DNA of 52,989 bases from Planctomycetaceae bacterium (lineage in GTDB: Bacteria; Planctomycetota; Planctomycetia; Planctomycetales; Planctomycetaceae), in contig JAGQQG010000040.1 in NCBI GenBank assembly GCA_020426325.1, forward strand, positions 1-52,989, in the 5' to 3' direction. A program made the position numbers and the translations under genes. Below, piece after piece: positions 1 through 8,954 of this stretch. How positions within the stretch are numbered: the first letter of the stretch is position 1; every line of letters begins with the position of its first letter. The notes beneath the pieces are model-generated. The model worked only from the letters and a program-made list of their open reading frames with translations, made no database searches and had not been told where the DNA came from.

Positions 1-27
1 TGTTTGGTTGTGGTTCGTGATAGCAAC

Positions 28-129
28 CGTTTGCCTCGACTGACGCCCCTGTCAGTAATCTGGTTCTGACTCCCAGATTGCAAGAGGTCAACCGCTCAAA
101 CGAGCCGTCGCGAGTTCCGGGAATCCGGA
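28..129 (+). other. possible structured RNA segment, 5' part of a terminated transcript
   Basis: Several nested complementary segments are visible. CGTTTG (28-33) pairs with CAAACG (97-102) and CCTC (34-37) with GAGG (84-87). These enclose two hairpins, CTGAC/GTCAG (40-44/51-55) and AATCTGG/CCAGATT (57-63/73-79). A further hairpin TCCGG/CCGGA with loop GAAT lies at 116-129. A strong terminator follows at 150-202, so the segment could be the 3' half of a small RNA or a 3' UTR entering from the left edge. No known RNA family was recognised, and short stems can arise by chance. The rest of 1-460 shows no gene; the first real coding sequence starts near 461. Confidence 0.3.
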
Positions 130-149
130 CTTGCACCCTAAGACAACTT

Positions 150-202
150 AAAACGCGGTAAGGAAAGCTGGGAGCTTTGAGGGGACCTTACCGCGTTTTT
201 TT
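150..202 (+). terminator. intrinsic terminator
   Basis: AAAACGCGGTAAGG (150-163) pairs with CCTTACCGCGTTTT (186-199), and the right arm runs into a T tract ending at 202. The loop holds a second perfect hairpin, AAAGCT-GGG-AGCTTT (164-178). The T tract indicates termination of plus-strand transcription coming from the left edge. The A-rich left arm could also give weak termination in the other direction. Confidence 0.85.
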
Positions 203-460
203 GTCTTTGGTGCGATCTCTACTCATCTCTGCAGACGTCTCTTTCTCGAATTGCAAGTGACGGACCTGTTCGCTTCCCAAGCTTGGAGCATCCGGGTCGT
301 CATATTCGGTTTTTCCGACTTTGACAGGAGCCGGACATCATCGACCGGCCGATATTGCTGAAACACGAGTTCAGATTGATTGCCGAGTTCCTGCTCCATG
401 TGAATGACAGCAGGTCCGGCCGGATCACAAGGTAATTCCCCGCTCGCAGAACATCATTTG

Positions 461-1570
461 ATGATCTCCCGGAACCGACCATTTCAGATTGCAGGTATGG
501 CATTGATGATGGCCTTCGGGCTGTCATTGCTTGCCGCCATTACCGATCCGCGTGCAATCCGAGGAGCCATCCTCGCGAAGGCCGAGCAAACCGTTCCTCC
601 CATGGAATCGCGGGCCGTCCTTGTGGCTGAGGCATCGAAAGCGGTCATCGAGGAGCCGGAATTGACTCCCATGCTGGCCCCCGAAGTAGTTCGACCATCA
701 CTTGCCGCGACGAATGCACAATCTTCAGTAGTGGTGGATGCCATGCCCGAAGTTCCTCGACCTTACGATCATGCTCCGGAAGGTTTTCAGCCATCGACGA
801 ATGGAACCTCGATCATTGATTCACAACCCGTTTCCTCCTTCATCCCGGATCAACAGTCGGACAGTCATTCTGATCGCCGCCCCACCATGGGATCGATGCT
901 CGTTGTCTCCCCGGAACAGTTACGGGGCCGATCAGCTCGGAGCAAGGAAGTGGAATTCCTCCCTCCGCCACCAGACATGGAGCACGAATCGGAGTCGCTC
1001 GCCAGAGAAGTATGTTCGCACACCGCCAGTCTTCCGCGACCTGCATCGCAACCAGTTGATCCTGATCTCAGCCGACGTTGGATGGAAGCCGAGATCCTCA
1101 GGCTTCGCGAGGAAGTCCATCGTCTGGCGGAGTCACAACAGATCGCTGAACGGCTCGACATCATCCTCACCCAGCAGCAGAAACTCCTGACCCTGCAACA
1201 GGGTCTCCCCACTGATCGATTGATCGAGGTCATCGACCTGTTGCATCAGCAACTGACGACCGCTCGGGCCTCATTCCCCCCACGACCGGAAGATGCACGA
1301 CAGGAGCTGAGCCGACGATCGCAGACTCTGACTGAATCCGCATCACCCCAGGACGGACAGGGGAGTCTGTCGATCACGGAAGCGGAACTGCAAGAACTTC
1401 TGGACCTTCTCGAACGGATTGCTGACAAAAGTGATGACCGGGTTGTTCGCCAATCACGGTCCGGCTTGCGGTCGAGTGCATTGCTGGAAGGCTCACCCGG
1501 CCCGAATCAATCCGGTGCTCGTACAGCGGCGACCTTGAGCGGAGTACAGGCAATCCACGTCCCCAAGTAG
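461..1570 (+). CDS. hypothetical membrane-anchored protein with coiled coil
   Basis: Family not recognised. With the ATG at 461 the product is 369 residues and begins MISRNRPFQIAGMAL, followed by a hydrophobic segment (about residues 10-27) that suits an uncleaved anchor or signal sequence. A long Pro/Ser/Glu-rich, probably disordered part follows. Then comes a helical, Gln/Glu/Leu-rich stretch (about 205-250) that reads as a coiled coil, and a second Leu/Glu-rich helix near residue 310. An upstream in-frame ATG at 404 would add 19 residues before the hydrophobic segment. Neither start has a convincing ribosome binding site; 461 is preferred because it puts the anchor at the N-terminus. The sulfatase gene follows on the same strand after about 140 bases. 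Confidence 0.55.
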   Translation: MISRNRPFQIAGMALMMAFGLSLLAAITDPRAIRGAILAKAEQTVPPMESRAVLVAEASKAVIEEPELTPMLAPEVVRPSLAATNAQSSVVVDAMPEVPRPYDHAPEGFQPSTNGTSIIDSQPVSSFIPDQQSDSHSDRRPTMGSMLVVSPEQLRGRSARSKEVEFLPPPPDMEHESESLAREVCSHTASLPRPASQPVDPDLSRRWMEAEILRLREEVHRLAESQQIAERLDIILTQQQKLLTLQQGLPTDRLIEVIDLLHQQLTTARASFPPRPEDARQELSRRSQTLTESASPQDGQGSLSITEAELQELLDLLERIADKSDDRVVRQSRSGLRSSALLEGSPGPNQSGARTAATLSGVQAIHVPK

Positions 1571-1712
1571 CAGCTGCCGGAGTTGCTCGGCCACCTCTCT
1601 TCGCGTCGATTCGTCATCGGCATTGGCATTCGGAGATCACTCTCGTCATCATGAGGTCACGGACTTCACGGAGATGAAGTCAGCACGTGTTTCCCTCAGC
1701 GAGAGACCCATC

Positions 1713-3593
1713 ATGACCGGACGACGACTCTTTAAGTCGAGCTTGTTGCTGCTTGCCATCACGTTTCTTCACTGTCTCAGCGTCGTGGATGCGGCTGACC
1801 GGCCAAACATCCTGTGGATTACAAGTGAAGATAACGGTCCCCATCTGGGGTGCTACGGGGACGAGTATGCAACGACGCCCCAACTGGACGCATTCGCCGA
1901 GACAGGTTTGCGCTACCTCACTTGCTGGTCAAACGCCCCTGTTTGTGCGCCGGCCCGCACGTGCCTGATCTCCGGCTTGTATCCGCCGAGCACCGGATCG
2001 GAGAATATGCGAAGCGAAGTGCCCCTGCCCGAGCGGTTCAAAATGTATCCCCAATATCTGCGAGAGGTCGGCTACTACTGCACGAACAACTCGAAAGAGG
2101 ATTACAACCTCATCAAGAATGGGCAGGTCTGGGACGACTCCTCGAACAATGCTCATTGGAAAAACCGGGCAGAGGGGCAGCCGTTTTTTTCCATCTTCAA
2201 TATCACCATCAGCCACGAAAGCCAGATCCGTAACGAGATCCCTCGGAAAAATCGCATTCATGACCCAAAAGCGGTGAGGATTCCTGCGTACCATCCCGAC
2301 CGACCCGAGGTCCGCCAGGACTGGGCTCAGTACTACGATCGAGTCACGATGATGGACGCTGAGTTCGGCGAACGGCTGCGTGAGATGGAAGAGGCCGGGC
2401 TGTCGGAAGACACCATTGTGTTTTATTACGGAGATCATGGTTCGGGGATGCCTCGCAACAAACGCTGGCCGTACAATTCCGGTTTGCATGTCCCCCTGCT
2501 CGTTCGCATTCCGGAGAAGTTTGCTCACCTGCGGCCTGCCGACTACACGACCGGAGGCACAACCGATCGTCTCGTCGGCTTCATTGACATGGCCCCCACT
2601 CTTCTCAGCCTGATCGGAGTCGAACCGCTGGAACACTTCCAGGGACACGCCTTCGCGGGCGAATTCACGGCTGATCCCCAGCCATATCTCTACGGATTCC
2701 GTGGGCGGATGGATGAACGCTACGACCTTGTCCGCAGTTTGAGAGACCAACGGTACGTGTACGTTCGCAACTACAACCCGCATGAGATCTACGGTCAGTA
2801 CCTCAACTACATGTTCCAGACGCCGACAACCCGCATCTGGAAGCAGCAATTTGATCTGGGCAACTTGAACGAGGAACAGTCACATTTCTGGAGGAGCAAA
2901 CCGCCAGAAGAGCTCTATGACCTGCAGGCCGATCCCGATGAAGTGCATAACCTCGCAGCAAGTGATGAGCATCGGGAAACTTTGGAGACACTTCGACAGG
3001 CAAATCGCGAGCACCTGCTGGCCATCTGTGACGTGGGCTTTCTCCCGGAAGCGGATCTCCACACCTTGCCGGATGGCATGACGCCGTATGACTTCGGCCA
3101 TGATCCTGAGCGATATCCCTTCGAGCGAATTCTGGATATGGCCGAACTGGCATCCTCACTTGATCCGGAAGCGGTCCCACAACTTGAGGAGGCCATGAAT
3201 GACGACAACAGTGTTGTCCGCTACTGGGCAGCACTCGGTCTTCTGATGAGAGGCGAATCAGCAGTTGCGGCTGGACACGAGCGTCTCGTCGATGGCCTGG
3301 AGGACTCTTCTGTGCCGGTCAAGATCGTCGCAGCCGAAGCACTCGCACGATACAGCGACGACGCTGATGATCAGACTCAGACTCTGGCAATCCTGGTTAA
3401 TCGAGCCGATGTTCAGACCTCGGATCTCTATACGGCATTGGCAGCTCTCAATGCACTGGATGAACTCGATGAGAAGGTCGAACCGCAACGACGCATCATC
3501 GAGAGTCTTCCCCGTGAGGCGGATGATGTCCCGAAACGCTTAGGGAATTATGTCACACGTCTGCTCGACAAGATTCTCGAAGACCTTGATTGA
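1713..3593 (+). CDS. secreted sulfatase with C-terminal HEAT-like repeats
   Basis: Formylglycine-dependent sulfatase, expected to remove sulfate esters in the periplasm or outside the cell. From the ATG at 1713 it has 626 residues with a clear signal peptide (hydrophobic core LLLLAITFLHCL, cleavage after VDA near residue 27). The metal-binding start of the fold reads PNILWITSEDNG, and the modification motif is CAPARTCLISG with Cys78 as the residue to be oxidised. YYGDHGSGMP is the second metal/active-site segment. After the sulfatase domain (to about residue 470) the chain continues into helical repeats of HEAT type, such as DDNSVVRYWAALGLLMRGE and DSSVPVKIVAAEALARY. In-frame starts at 1674 (ATG) and 1623 (TTG) exist; 1713 gives the normal signal peptide. 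The maturing enzyme is not in the window and the substrate cannot be told. Confidence 0.9.
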   Translation: MTGRRLFKSSLLLLAITFLHCLSVVDAADRPNILWITSEDNGPHLGCYGDEYATTPQLDAFAETGLRYLTCWSNAPVCAPARTCLISGLYPPSTGSENMRSEVPLPERFKMYPQYLREVGYYCTNNSKEDYNLIKNGQVWDDSSNNAHWKNRAEGQPFFSIFNITISHESQIRNEIPRKNRIHDPKAVRIPAYHPDRPEVRQDWAQYYDRVTMMDAEFGERLREMEEAGLSEDTIVFYYGDHGSGMPRNKRWPYNSGLHVPLLVRIPEKFAHLRPADYTTGGTTDRLVGFIDMAPTLLSLIGVEPLEHFQGHAFAGEFTADPQPYLYGFRGRMDERYDLVRSLRDQRYVYVRNYNPHEIYGQYLNYMFQTPTTRIWKQQFDLGNLNEEQSHFWRSKPPEELYDLQADPDEVHNLAASDEHRETLETLRQANREHLLAICDVGFLPEADLHTLPDGMTPYDFGHDPERYPFERILDMAELASSLDPEAVPQLEEAMNDDNSVVRYWAALGLLMRGESAVAAGHERLVDGLEDSSVPVKIVAAEALARYSDDADDQTQTLAILVNRADVQTSDLYTALAALNALDELDEKVEPQRRIIESLPREADDVPKRLGNYVTRLLDKILEDLD

Positions 3594-3616
3594 GTGACAC
3601 TCTCAGCGCATGCGAA

Positions 3617-3640
3617 GACCCGGTCGCGAACGACCGGGTC
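3617..3640. terminator. hairpin between convergent genes
   Basis: GACCCGGTCG (3617-3626) and CGACCGGGTC (3631-3640) form a perfect 10-bp stem around the tetraloop CGAA, exactly between the stops of the sulfatase (plus) and amt (minus). There is no T tract on either side, so it is a terminator-like or 3'-end-stabilising hairpin rather than a canonical intrinsic terminator. Confidence 0.5.
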
Positions 3641-3670
3641 CCCGCAGCAGTCAGAGGTCTGAGGAAACAG

Positions 3671-5119
3671 TCAGCTGAGCGTGTAGGCCTCCATGCCGTG
3701 TTCGCCGATGTCGAGTCCCCGCTGTTCCTCCTCAGGCGAGACTCGCAACATTCCGATCGCCTTCAAACCGTAGAAGACAATCATCATCGTAAAGAAGGCC
3801 CACGCACTGATAATGGCGGTGGATTTGAGTTGGACTATAAAGAACTCGCTCTGAGTTGCGATCCCGTCGGGGAGGTCTCCGAAGATGCCGGTCGCCAATC
3901 CACCCCAGACACCACAGATGCCGTGGACCGGGAAGGCACCGACCGGGTCGTCGATCTTGAGCTTGTCCAGAGCCAGGACTCCTGCAAAGACCAGGAAGCC
4001 TGCCACAACGCCGATAATCAGTGCTTCGATCTGAGAGACACGGTCGCAGTTGGCTGTAATTCCGACCAAGCCGGCAAGTGCTCCGTTCAGGGCCATCGTG
4101 ATATCCGGCTTACCGAACTTGACCCATGAGCAGAGCATCGCACAGATGGCTCCAGTCGCAGCTGAGAGAGTCGTGGTCAGAGCGATATAGGTAGTGGCTT
4201 CTGCATTCGCAATTCCGTTGTAGGTTAACTGACTGCCTGGATTGAATCCGTACCACCCGACCCAGAGGACAAAGACCCCCAAGGCTGCGAAAGTAATGTT
4301 GTGACCGGGCATCGGGACTGATTGTCCTTCGGGTGTGTATCTGCCTATCCGGGGCCCAAGGGCCAAAGCTCCAGCGAGACCCGCAAAGCCACCGACAGCG
4401 TGCACAACGACGGAGCCTGCAAAGTCCTGGAAGTGCCACGCAGCCAATGCTCCTCCACCCCACTTCCACATTCCGCTGATCGGGTAAATCAAGCCAGTTA
4501 AGACCATGCTGTAGACAAGATAACTACCGAACTTCATGCGACCTGCGACAGCGCCTGATACGATCGTCGCAGCGGTTGCGGCGAAGGCAACCTGGAACAT
4601 GAAGTCAGCCGTATTGCTCCATTGAAGGGAAGAAGGTGGTTCTTCCCAAGTACCGGCTTCCTCGTCGAACCCTTGAGCATCGCGCGTCACCATCGAACTT
4701 CCGAATCCAAACCATTTGCCTTCATAATCACCACCAGGGTACATCAAGCCATATCCCACAAAGAGATAGAGCACGACCCCCAAGCAGAGATCCATGACAT
4801 TCTTGAACAGGATGTTGATGGTGTTCTTTTGAGAGTTCAAACCGACTTCGACCATCGCAAAGCCTGCCTGCATGAAGAGCACCAGCACCGCACAGAGGAA
4901 CATGATCAAAGTGTTGATCGTGTACCCCATGTCCCACTTCAAATCGGAGTAGTCGATGGGAGCACTCTCTGATTCGGTTGCTTCGACTTCCTCCACAACC
5001 TCAGTGGTGACTTCTGCCGACTCAGCATCCTCTTCCTGAGCGAATCCTGAAGCAGGCACGACGAATAGCGTCAGCAGCATCGTCATCAAAACGGGAAAGA
5101 GCGCTTTCCTAATGAGCAT
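3671..5119 (-). CDS. amt: ammonium transporter (Amt family)
   Basis: Ammonium channel of the inner membrane, 482 residues. It opens with a cleavable signal peptide (MLIRKALFPVLMTMLLTL..., cleavage near GFAQ), then a Glu-rich linker of about 25 residues. The Amt core follows with 11 predicted membrane helices. Family landmarks are AGFAMVEVGLNSQKN in helix 1-2, DFAGSVVVHAVGGFAGL with the first pore histidine, and FPVHGICGVWGG with the second pore histidine. The ATG at 5119 is preceded by AGAGGA at a good distance. No GlnK/PII gene sits beside it, which is unusual because amt and glnK are often paired. The upstream region holds a sigma-54 promoter, which points to nitrogen-status control. Confidence 0.95.
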   Translation of the reverse strand: MLIRKALFPVLMTMLLTLFVVPASGFAQEEDAESAEVTTEVVEEVEATESESAPIDYSDLKWDMGYTINTLIMFLCAVLVLFMQAGFAMVEVGLNSQKNTINILFKNVMDLCLGVVLYLFVGYGLMYPGGDYEGKWFGFGSSMVTRDAQGFDEEAGTWEEPPSSLQWSNTADFMFQVAFAATAATIVSGAVAGRMKFGSYLVYSMVLTGLIYPISGMWKWGGGALAAWHFQDFAGSVVVHAVGGFAGLAGALALGPRIGRYTPEGQSVPMPGHNITFAALGVFVLWVGWYGFNPGSQLTYNGIANAEATTYIALTTTLSAATGAICAMLCSWVKFGKPDITMALNGALAGLVGITANCDRVSQIEALIIGVVAGFLVFAGVLALDKLKIDDPVGAFPVHGICGVWGGLATGIFGDLPDGIATQSEFFIVQLKSTAIISAWAFFTMMIVFYGLKAIGMLRVSPEEEQRGLDIGEHGMEAYTLS

Positions 5120-5267
5120 GGTCTGTGTCCTCTTCAGTCAGATCGCGAGCACCCACTGCGCGCAGCTCATGCGCAATCAGGGCAAGACATTTTCAGCAGG
5201 GCAAACCGAGCACACAAACCGCAACGAGCAGCTCGCGAGGAATGCCACAATCACATGATCTGCCCGA

Positions 5268-5285
5268 AAAGCAACTGGCGTGCCA
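5268..5285 (-). promoter_or_regulatory. sigma-54 (-24/-12) promoter of amt
   Basis: Read on the minus strand the site is TGGCACGCCAGTTGC followed by TTTT. It matches the RpoN consensus TGGCACG-N4-TTGC at every defined base, with GG and GC elements at the correct spacing. It points toward amt; the expected start of transcription is near 5259, leaving a leader of about 140 bases. A perfect dyad lies about 130-150 bases upstream, where an enhancer-binding activator would sit. The match is seen directly; use by RpoN and nitrogen control are inferred. Confidence 0.8.
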
Positions 5286-5391
5286 CATTGACACAGGCAT
5301 TGACAATATTGAGTTAAATGACTGTTTGGCAGGTGTTTAAGATGCCTCTGCTGTCCGGCTCATTCCGGCGAATGATCTGGGATGCTTCGCG

Positions 5392-5428
5392 AACAGGCAA
5401 TGATTGCCTGTTTCGTCCGCGTGCGGAC
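5392..5428. promoter_or_regulatory. candidate enhancer (UAS) dyads upstream of amt
   Basis: A perfect inverted repeat with arms AACAGGCAA (5392-5400) and TTGCCTGTT (5404-5412) around TGA is followed at once by GTCCGC-GT-GCGGAC (5415-5428). The first dyad lies about 133-153 bases upstream of the predicted sigma-54 start, the usual place for an activator such as NtrC, though it does not match the enterobacterial NtrC site. The pair could instead form hairpins ending the minus-strand oxidoreductase transcript, whose stop is at 5531. The rest of 5120-5530 shows no convincing gene. Confidence 0.45.
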
Positions 5429-5530
5429 ACTGATTGTCGATGATATTCATGTGACGTACGCCCAAGCCTTACCAGATTCGATGGAATGAGCCACGAAACA
5501 ACTCTCTATCTCCAGGACGTCCAGCACGCG

Positions 5531-6187
5531 CTATCCACTAAATCGCTCCTCTGTCCACGGGTCACCATGATGATGGTACCCGCCTCGCTCCCAGTAGCCG
5601 GGACGGTCTTCAGAGGTGAGTTCGAGGCTCTTGATCCACTTCGCGCTCTTCCATGCATAAAGCTGAGGCACCATCAGCCGGACCGGACCGCCGTGGTCAG
5701 CATCAATCGGTTCTCCGTCGTGTGTGTCAGCGAGCAGAACGTCTTCCTGGAGGAAGTCGGACAGCGGGAGATTTGTTGTCCAGCCGCGATCATAACCCAT
5801 CGGAATGACGAACTTGGCTTCCGGCCGAATCCCCACACGGTCCATCAACTCACGGACCGAAACCCCCTCCCAGACGTTTCCCAATCTGGACCACTGGGTG
5901 ACGCAATGAAAATCGGAAAAGACTTTCACCCGCGGCAGTGCCTGAAACTCTTCCCAGTTGAAGGACAGATGCTGCTCGACGAGACCAAGAATATCGAGCC
6001 TCCACTCGGCCAGACCAATGTGAGGCACCGATCCGTAGTGCAGCACTGGCCACTTCCGCGTCCGAAACTGCCCCGGAGGAATGCGATTCTCCCGCCGCGT
6101 ATCCGGGCTGATGATGATGTCGTCACCAACGTCCTCGTGAGTTCCTGGAACTCCAGGCTGATATTTAGGGTCGTCATTGAGTGACAT
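5531..6187 (-). CDS. sulfite-oxidase-fold molybdopterin oxidoreductase (cytosolic)
   Basis: Protein of 218 residues with the oxidoreductase molybdopterin-binding domain (PF00174) found in sulfite oxidase and MsrP/YedY. The likely Mo-ligand cysteine is Cys95 in FSDFHCVTQWS. Other family segments are WRLDILGLV, MGYDRGWTTNLPL, ADHGGPVRLMVPQLYAWKS and the closing YWERGGYHHHGDPW. The ATG at 6187 has AAGGA eight bases upstream; a longer frame to 6289 lacks support. No Tat or Sec signal is visible, so unlike MsrP this seems to be a cytosolic single-domain form. No MsrQ-like membrane partner is adjacent. Substrate unknown. Confidence 0.85.
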   Translation of the reverse strand: MSLNDDPKYQPGVPGTHEDVGDDIIISPDTRRENRIPPGQFRTRKWPVLHYGSVPHIGLAEWRLDILGLVEQHLSFNWEEFQALPRVKVFSDFHCVTQWSRLGNVWEGVSVRELMDRVGIRPEAKFVIPMGYDRGWTTNLPLSDFLQEDVLLADTHDGEPIDADHGGPVRLMVPQLYAWKSAKWIKSLELTSEDRPGYWERGGYHHHGDPWTEERFSG

Positions 6188-6500
6188 ACTGCAGATCCTT
6201 GTTGACGAGTTTCCAGGGATATCGACCGGTTCCGTGGTATTTTCGCAGGAGAAGAAGCTTGGATGCTGTTGAGCCCCCTTGCACGGCAACCTCGCAACAG
6301 GTCTACAGTTCGATCAAGGGGTTCAGAGAAGTCCCGAGTCCCGAGGGTCTCTCGAATTATAATCAGGTCGGCCACTTGTCGTGCGATCGGAACATGACAA
6401 TCTGTTCCTGAAAACTTGCCGCTCTTCTGGCAACTGTCACTGCAAAAAGCTTCTCAAACCCCTTGTGCGACTTGCCAGCGTACTGGGCTAATGAAGACAT
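6188..6500. other. intergenic region upstream of the molybdopterin oxidoreductase
   Basis: No gene seen. On the minus strand a perfect -10 hexamer TATAAT occurs at 6361-6356, about 170 bases before the oxidoreductase start, but no good -35 is spaced from it. A short tandem GTCCCGA lies just downstream of it. No terminator is evident after purU. Confidence 0.3.
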
Positions 6501-7364
<864 letters not shown>

Positions 7365-7389
7365 GATCAATTGTCGGAGTCGGAGTATT

Positions 7390-8631
7390 CTATGTCTCTA
7401 ACACGTCCAGACAGTTCGGATTAGTGTGGTCGAGTCTCGGAAGATCACCCACGGGGAACAGGTGATTGTACTTGAGACCAGTGCCCGTGTTGAACAGGAC
7501 GATACGTTCTTCGGGAGACAGCCAGCCGTCGGCTGCGAGTTGCTGGCAGGCTCTCCAGACGGCTCCCCCTTCGGGGCAGGCGTAGATCCCTTGCTGAGTG
7601 GCGAGTTCATGCACACCAGAGAGGAGGTCTTCGTCTGTCACAGTGATGGCCGTGCCGTTGGATTCGCGGAGGACGTTGAGCATCAGGAAGTCGCCGACTG
7701 CTGCGGGGACGCGAAGCCCGGAAGCGACCGTCTGTGCATTCGGGAACAGGTCTGCGTGATCGGCTCCGTCGCGGAAGGCCTTCACGACGGGCGAGCAACC
7801 CTCTGCCTGGACGACGACCATTCGAGGACGTTCGCTGCCGATCCAGCCGAGTTGTTCCATCTCGTCGAACGCTTTCCACATGCCGATGAGACCGGTGCCG
7901 CCTCCGGTGGGGTAGAAGATGACATCCGGAAGTTTGAGCGAATCAGAGCCATCCACTTCAGCGAGATCGAAGGCCAACTCGTAACCCATCGTCTTCTTGC
8001 CTTCGATGCGGAACGGCTCTTTAAGCGTGGAGAGGTCGAACCAGCCAAAGCGTTCGCACCCCTGTTTGACGAGCTTGCCGCAGTCGCTGATCAGGCCGTT
8101 GACGAGATAAACGTGTGCCCCTCCGACGACCGACTCGATGATATTCGCCGGCGGCGTGTCTTCGGGCATAAAGAGGAAACACTCGATGCCTGCCTTGGCC
8201 GCGTAGTAAGTGGCAGCACCGGCGGCGTTCCCTGCGGAGGGGAGAGCGACCACCTTCGCTCCCAAAGCGACCGCCCGCGTGATCGCAGCCGACATCCCGC
8301 GAGCTTTGAAACTGCCGGTTGGGTTGAACGACTCGTCCTTGATAAACAGATTGGAATAGTCCTCAAAGGCACCCCGCTGGCGACATCTCAGCAGAGGCGT
8401 ACACCCTTCTCCAAGAGAGATCGCTTCGTCCGGTCCGTTGACCGGCAAGACCTCCCAGAATCGCCACATTGACCGAATTGCACGCTTGCGAACGACTTCA
8501 GGTGTGAAAACCTGACGAAGTACATTGAGGTCGTACTTTGCCAGCAACGGTTTGCCGGTTTCACTCAGGTTCTGCAATCTATGAATGTCGTACGACTTTT
8601 GCGTCTGCGAGCAGACAAGATTCTGATGCAT
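7390..8631 (-). CDS. thrC: threonine synthase
   Basis: PLP enzyme converting O-phosphohomoserine to threonine, 413 residues. The PLP lysine is Lys109 in FNPTGSFKARG; SAGNAAGAAT and YPTGGGTGLIGMWKAF bind the cofactor phosphate and ring. The N-terminus MHQNLVCSQTQKSYD resembles the zinc-ribbon-like start of this subfamily, but the usual CxxC pair is reduced to one Cys. The ATG at 8631 is chosen because it begins at this conserved start; a GTG at 8673 would add 14 residues. It is the first gene of a two-gene minus-strand unit with purU. Confidence 0.92.
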   Translation of the reverse strand: MHQNLVCSQTQKSYDIHRLQNLSETGKPLLAKYDLNVLRQVFTPEVVRKRAIRSMWRFWEVLPVNGPDEAISLGEGCTPLLRCRQRGAFEDYSNLFIKDESFNPTGSFKARGMSAAITRAVALGAKVVALPSAGNAAGAATYYAAKAGIECFLFMPEDTPPANIIESVVGGAHVYLVNGLISDCGKLVKQGCERFGWFDLSTLKEPFRIEGKKTMGYELAFDLAEVDGSDSLKLPDVIFYPTGGGTGLIGMWKAFDEMEQLGWIGSERPRMVVVQAEGCSPVVKAFRDGADHADLFPNAQTVASGLRVPAAVGDFLMLNVLRESNGTAITVTDEDLLSGVHELATQQGIYACPEGGAVWRACQQLAADGWLSPEERIVLFNTGTGLKYNHLFPVGDLPRLDHTNPNCLDVLET

Positions 8632-8954
8632 CGGGAATCCATGCTGTGATGGTCGCTGTGAAGTCCTCCCCACACTAACGTTTCAACCCGCAGAATCAAT
8701 TGTCACCACAATCCATGCTTGCCTGATCTGTTCGCACATCACACGGAGGAAAAAACCATTCCGAAGCATTTTTTATCAGGAAATCTTGTGCAATGGGAAA
8801 CCAGTAGAAATCTGTGTGGCGTTGTCGTCGGGCGTGGGACATAATGCAGGGATGTTTCATTTTCGGCAGGGTGTGATTGCATCGGTATTGCGGGCAGGCC
8901 CGGTGACGGGAATCATGCGGAGCTTGTCCGGCAACCCTCGATGGAGGAATTGTC
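8632..8954. other. divergent intergenic region thrC / kinase
   Basis: Holds the promoters of thrC (minus) and the kinase (plus). No confident -35/-10 pair, operator or riboswitch was found. The strong Shine-Dalgarno GGAGG for the kinase sits at 8944-8948. Confidence 0.3.

Noticed and set aside
1929..2849. 306-codon minus-strand frame opposite the first sulfatase
   Set aside because: Antisense shadow; no start signal or domain.
3590..4129. 179-codon plus-strand frame over amt
   Set aside because: Antisense shadow of a well-supported ammonium transporter; no ribosome binding site and no recognisable protein pattern.
5125..5340. 71-codon plus-strand frame upstream of amt
   Set aside because: Overlaps the sigma-54 promoter and amt leader in the opposite direction; composition looks non-coding.
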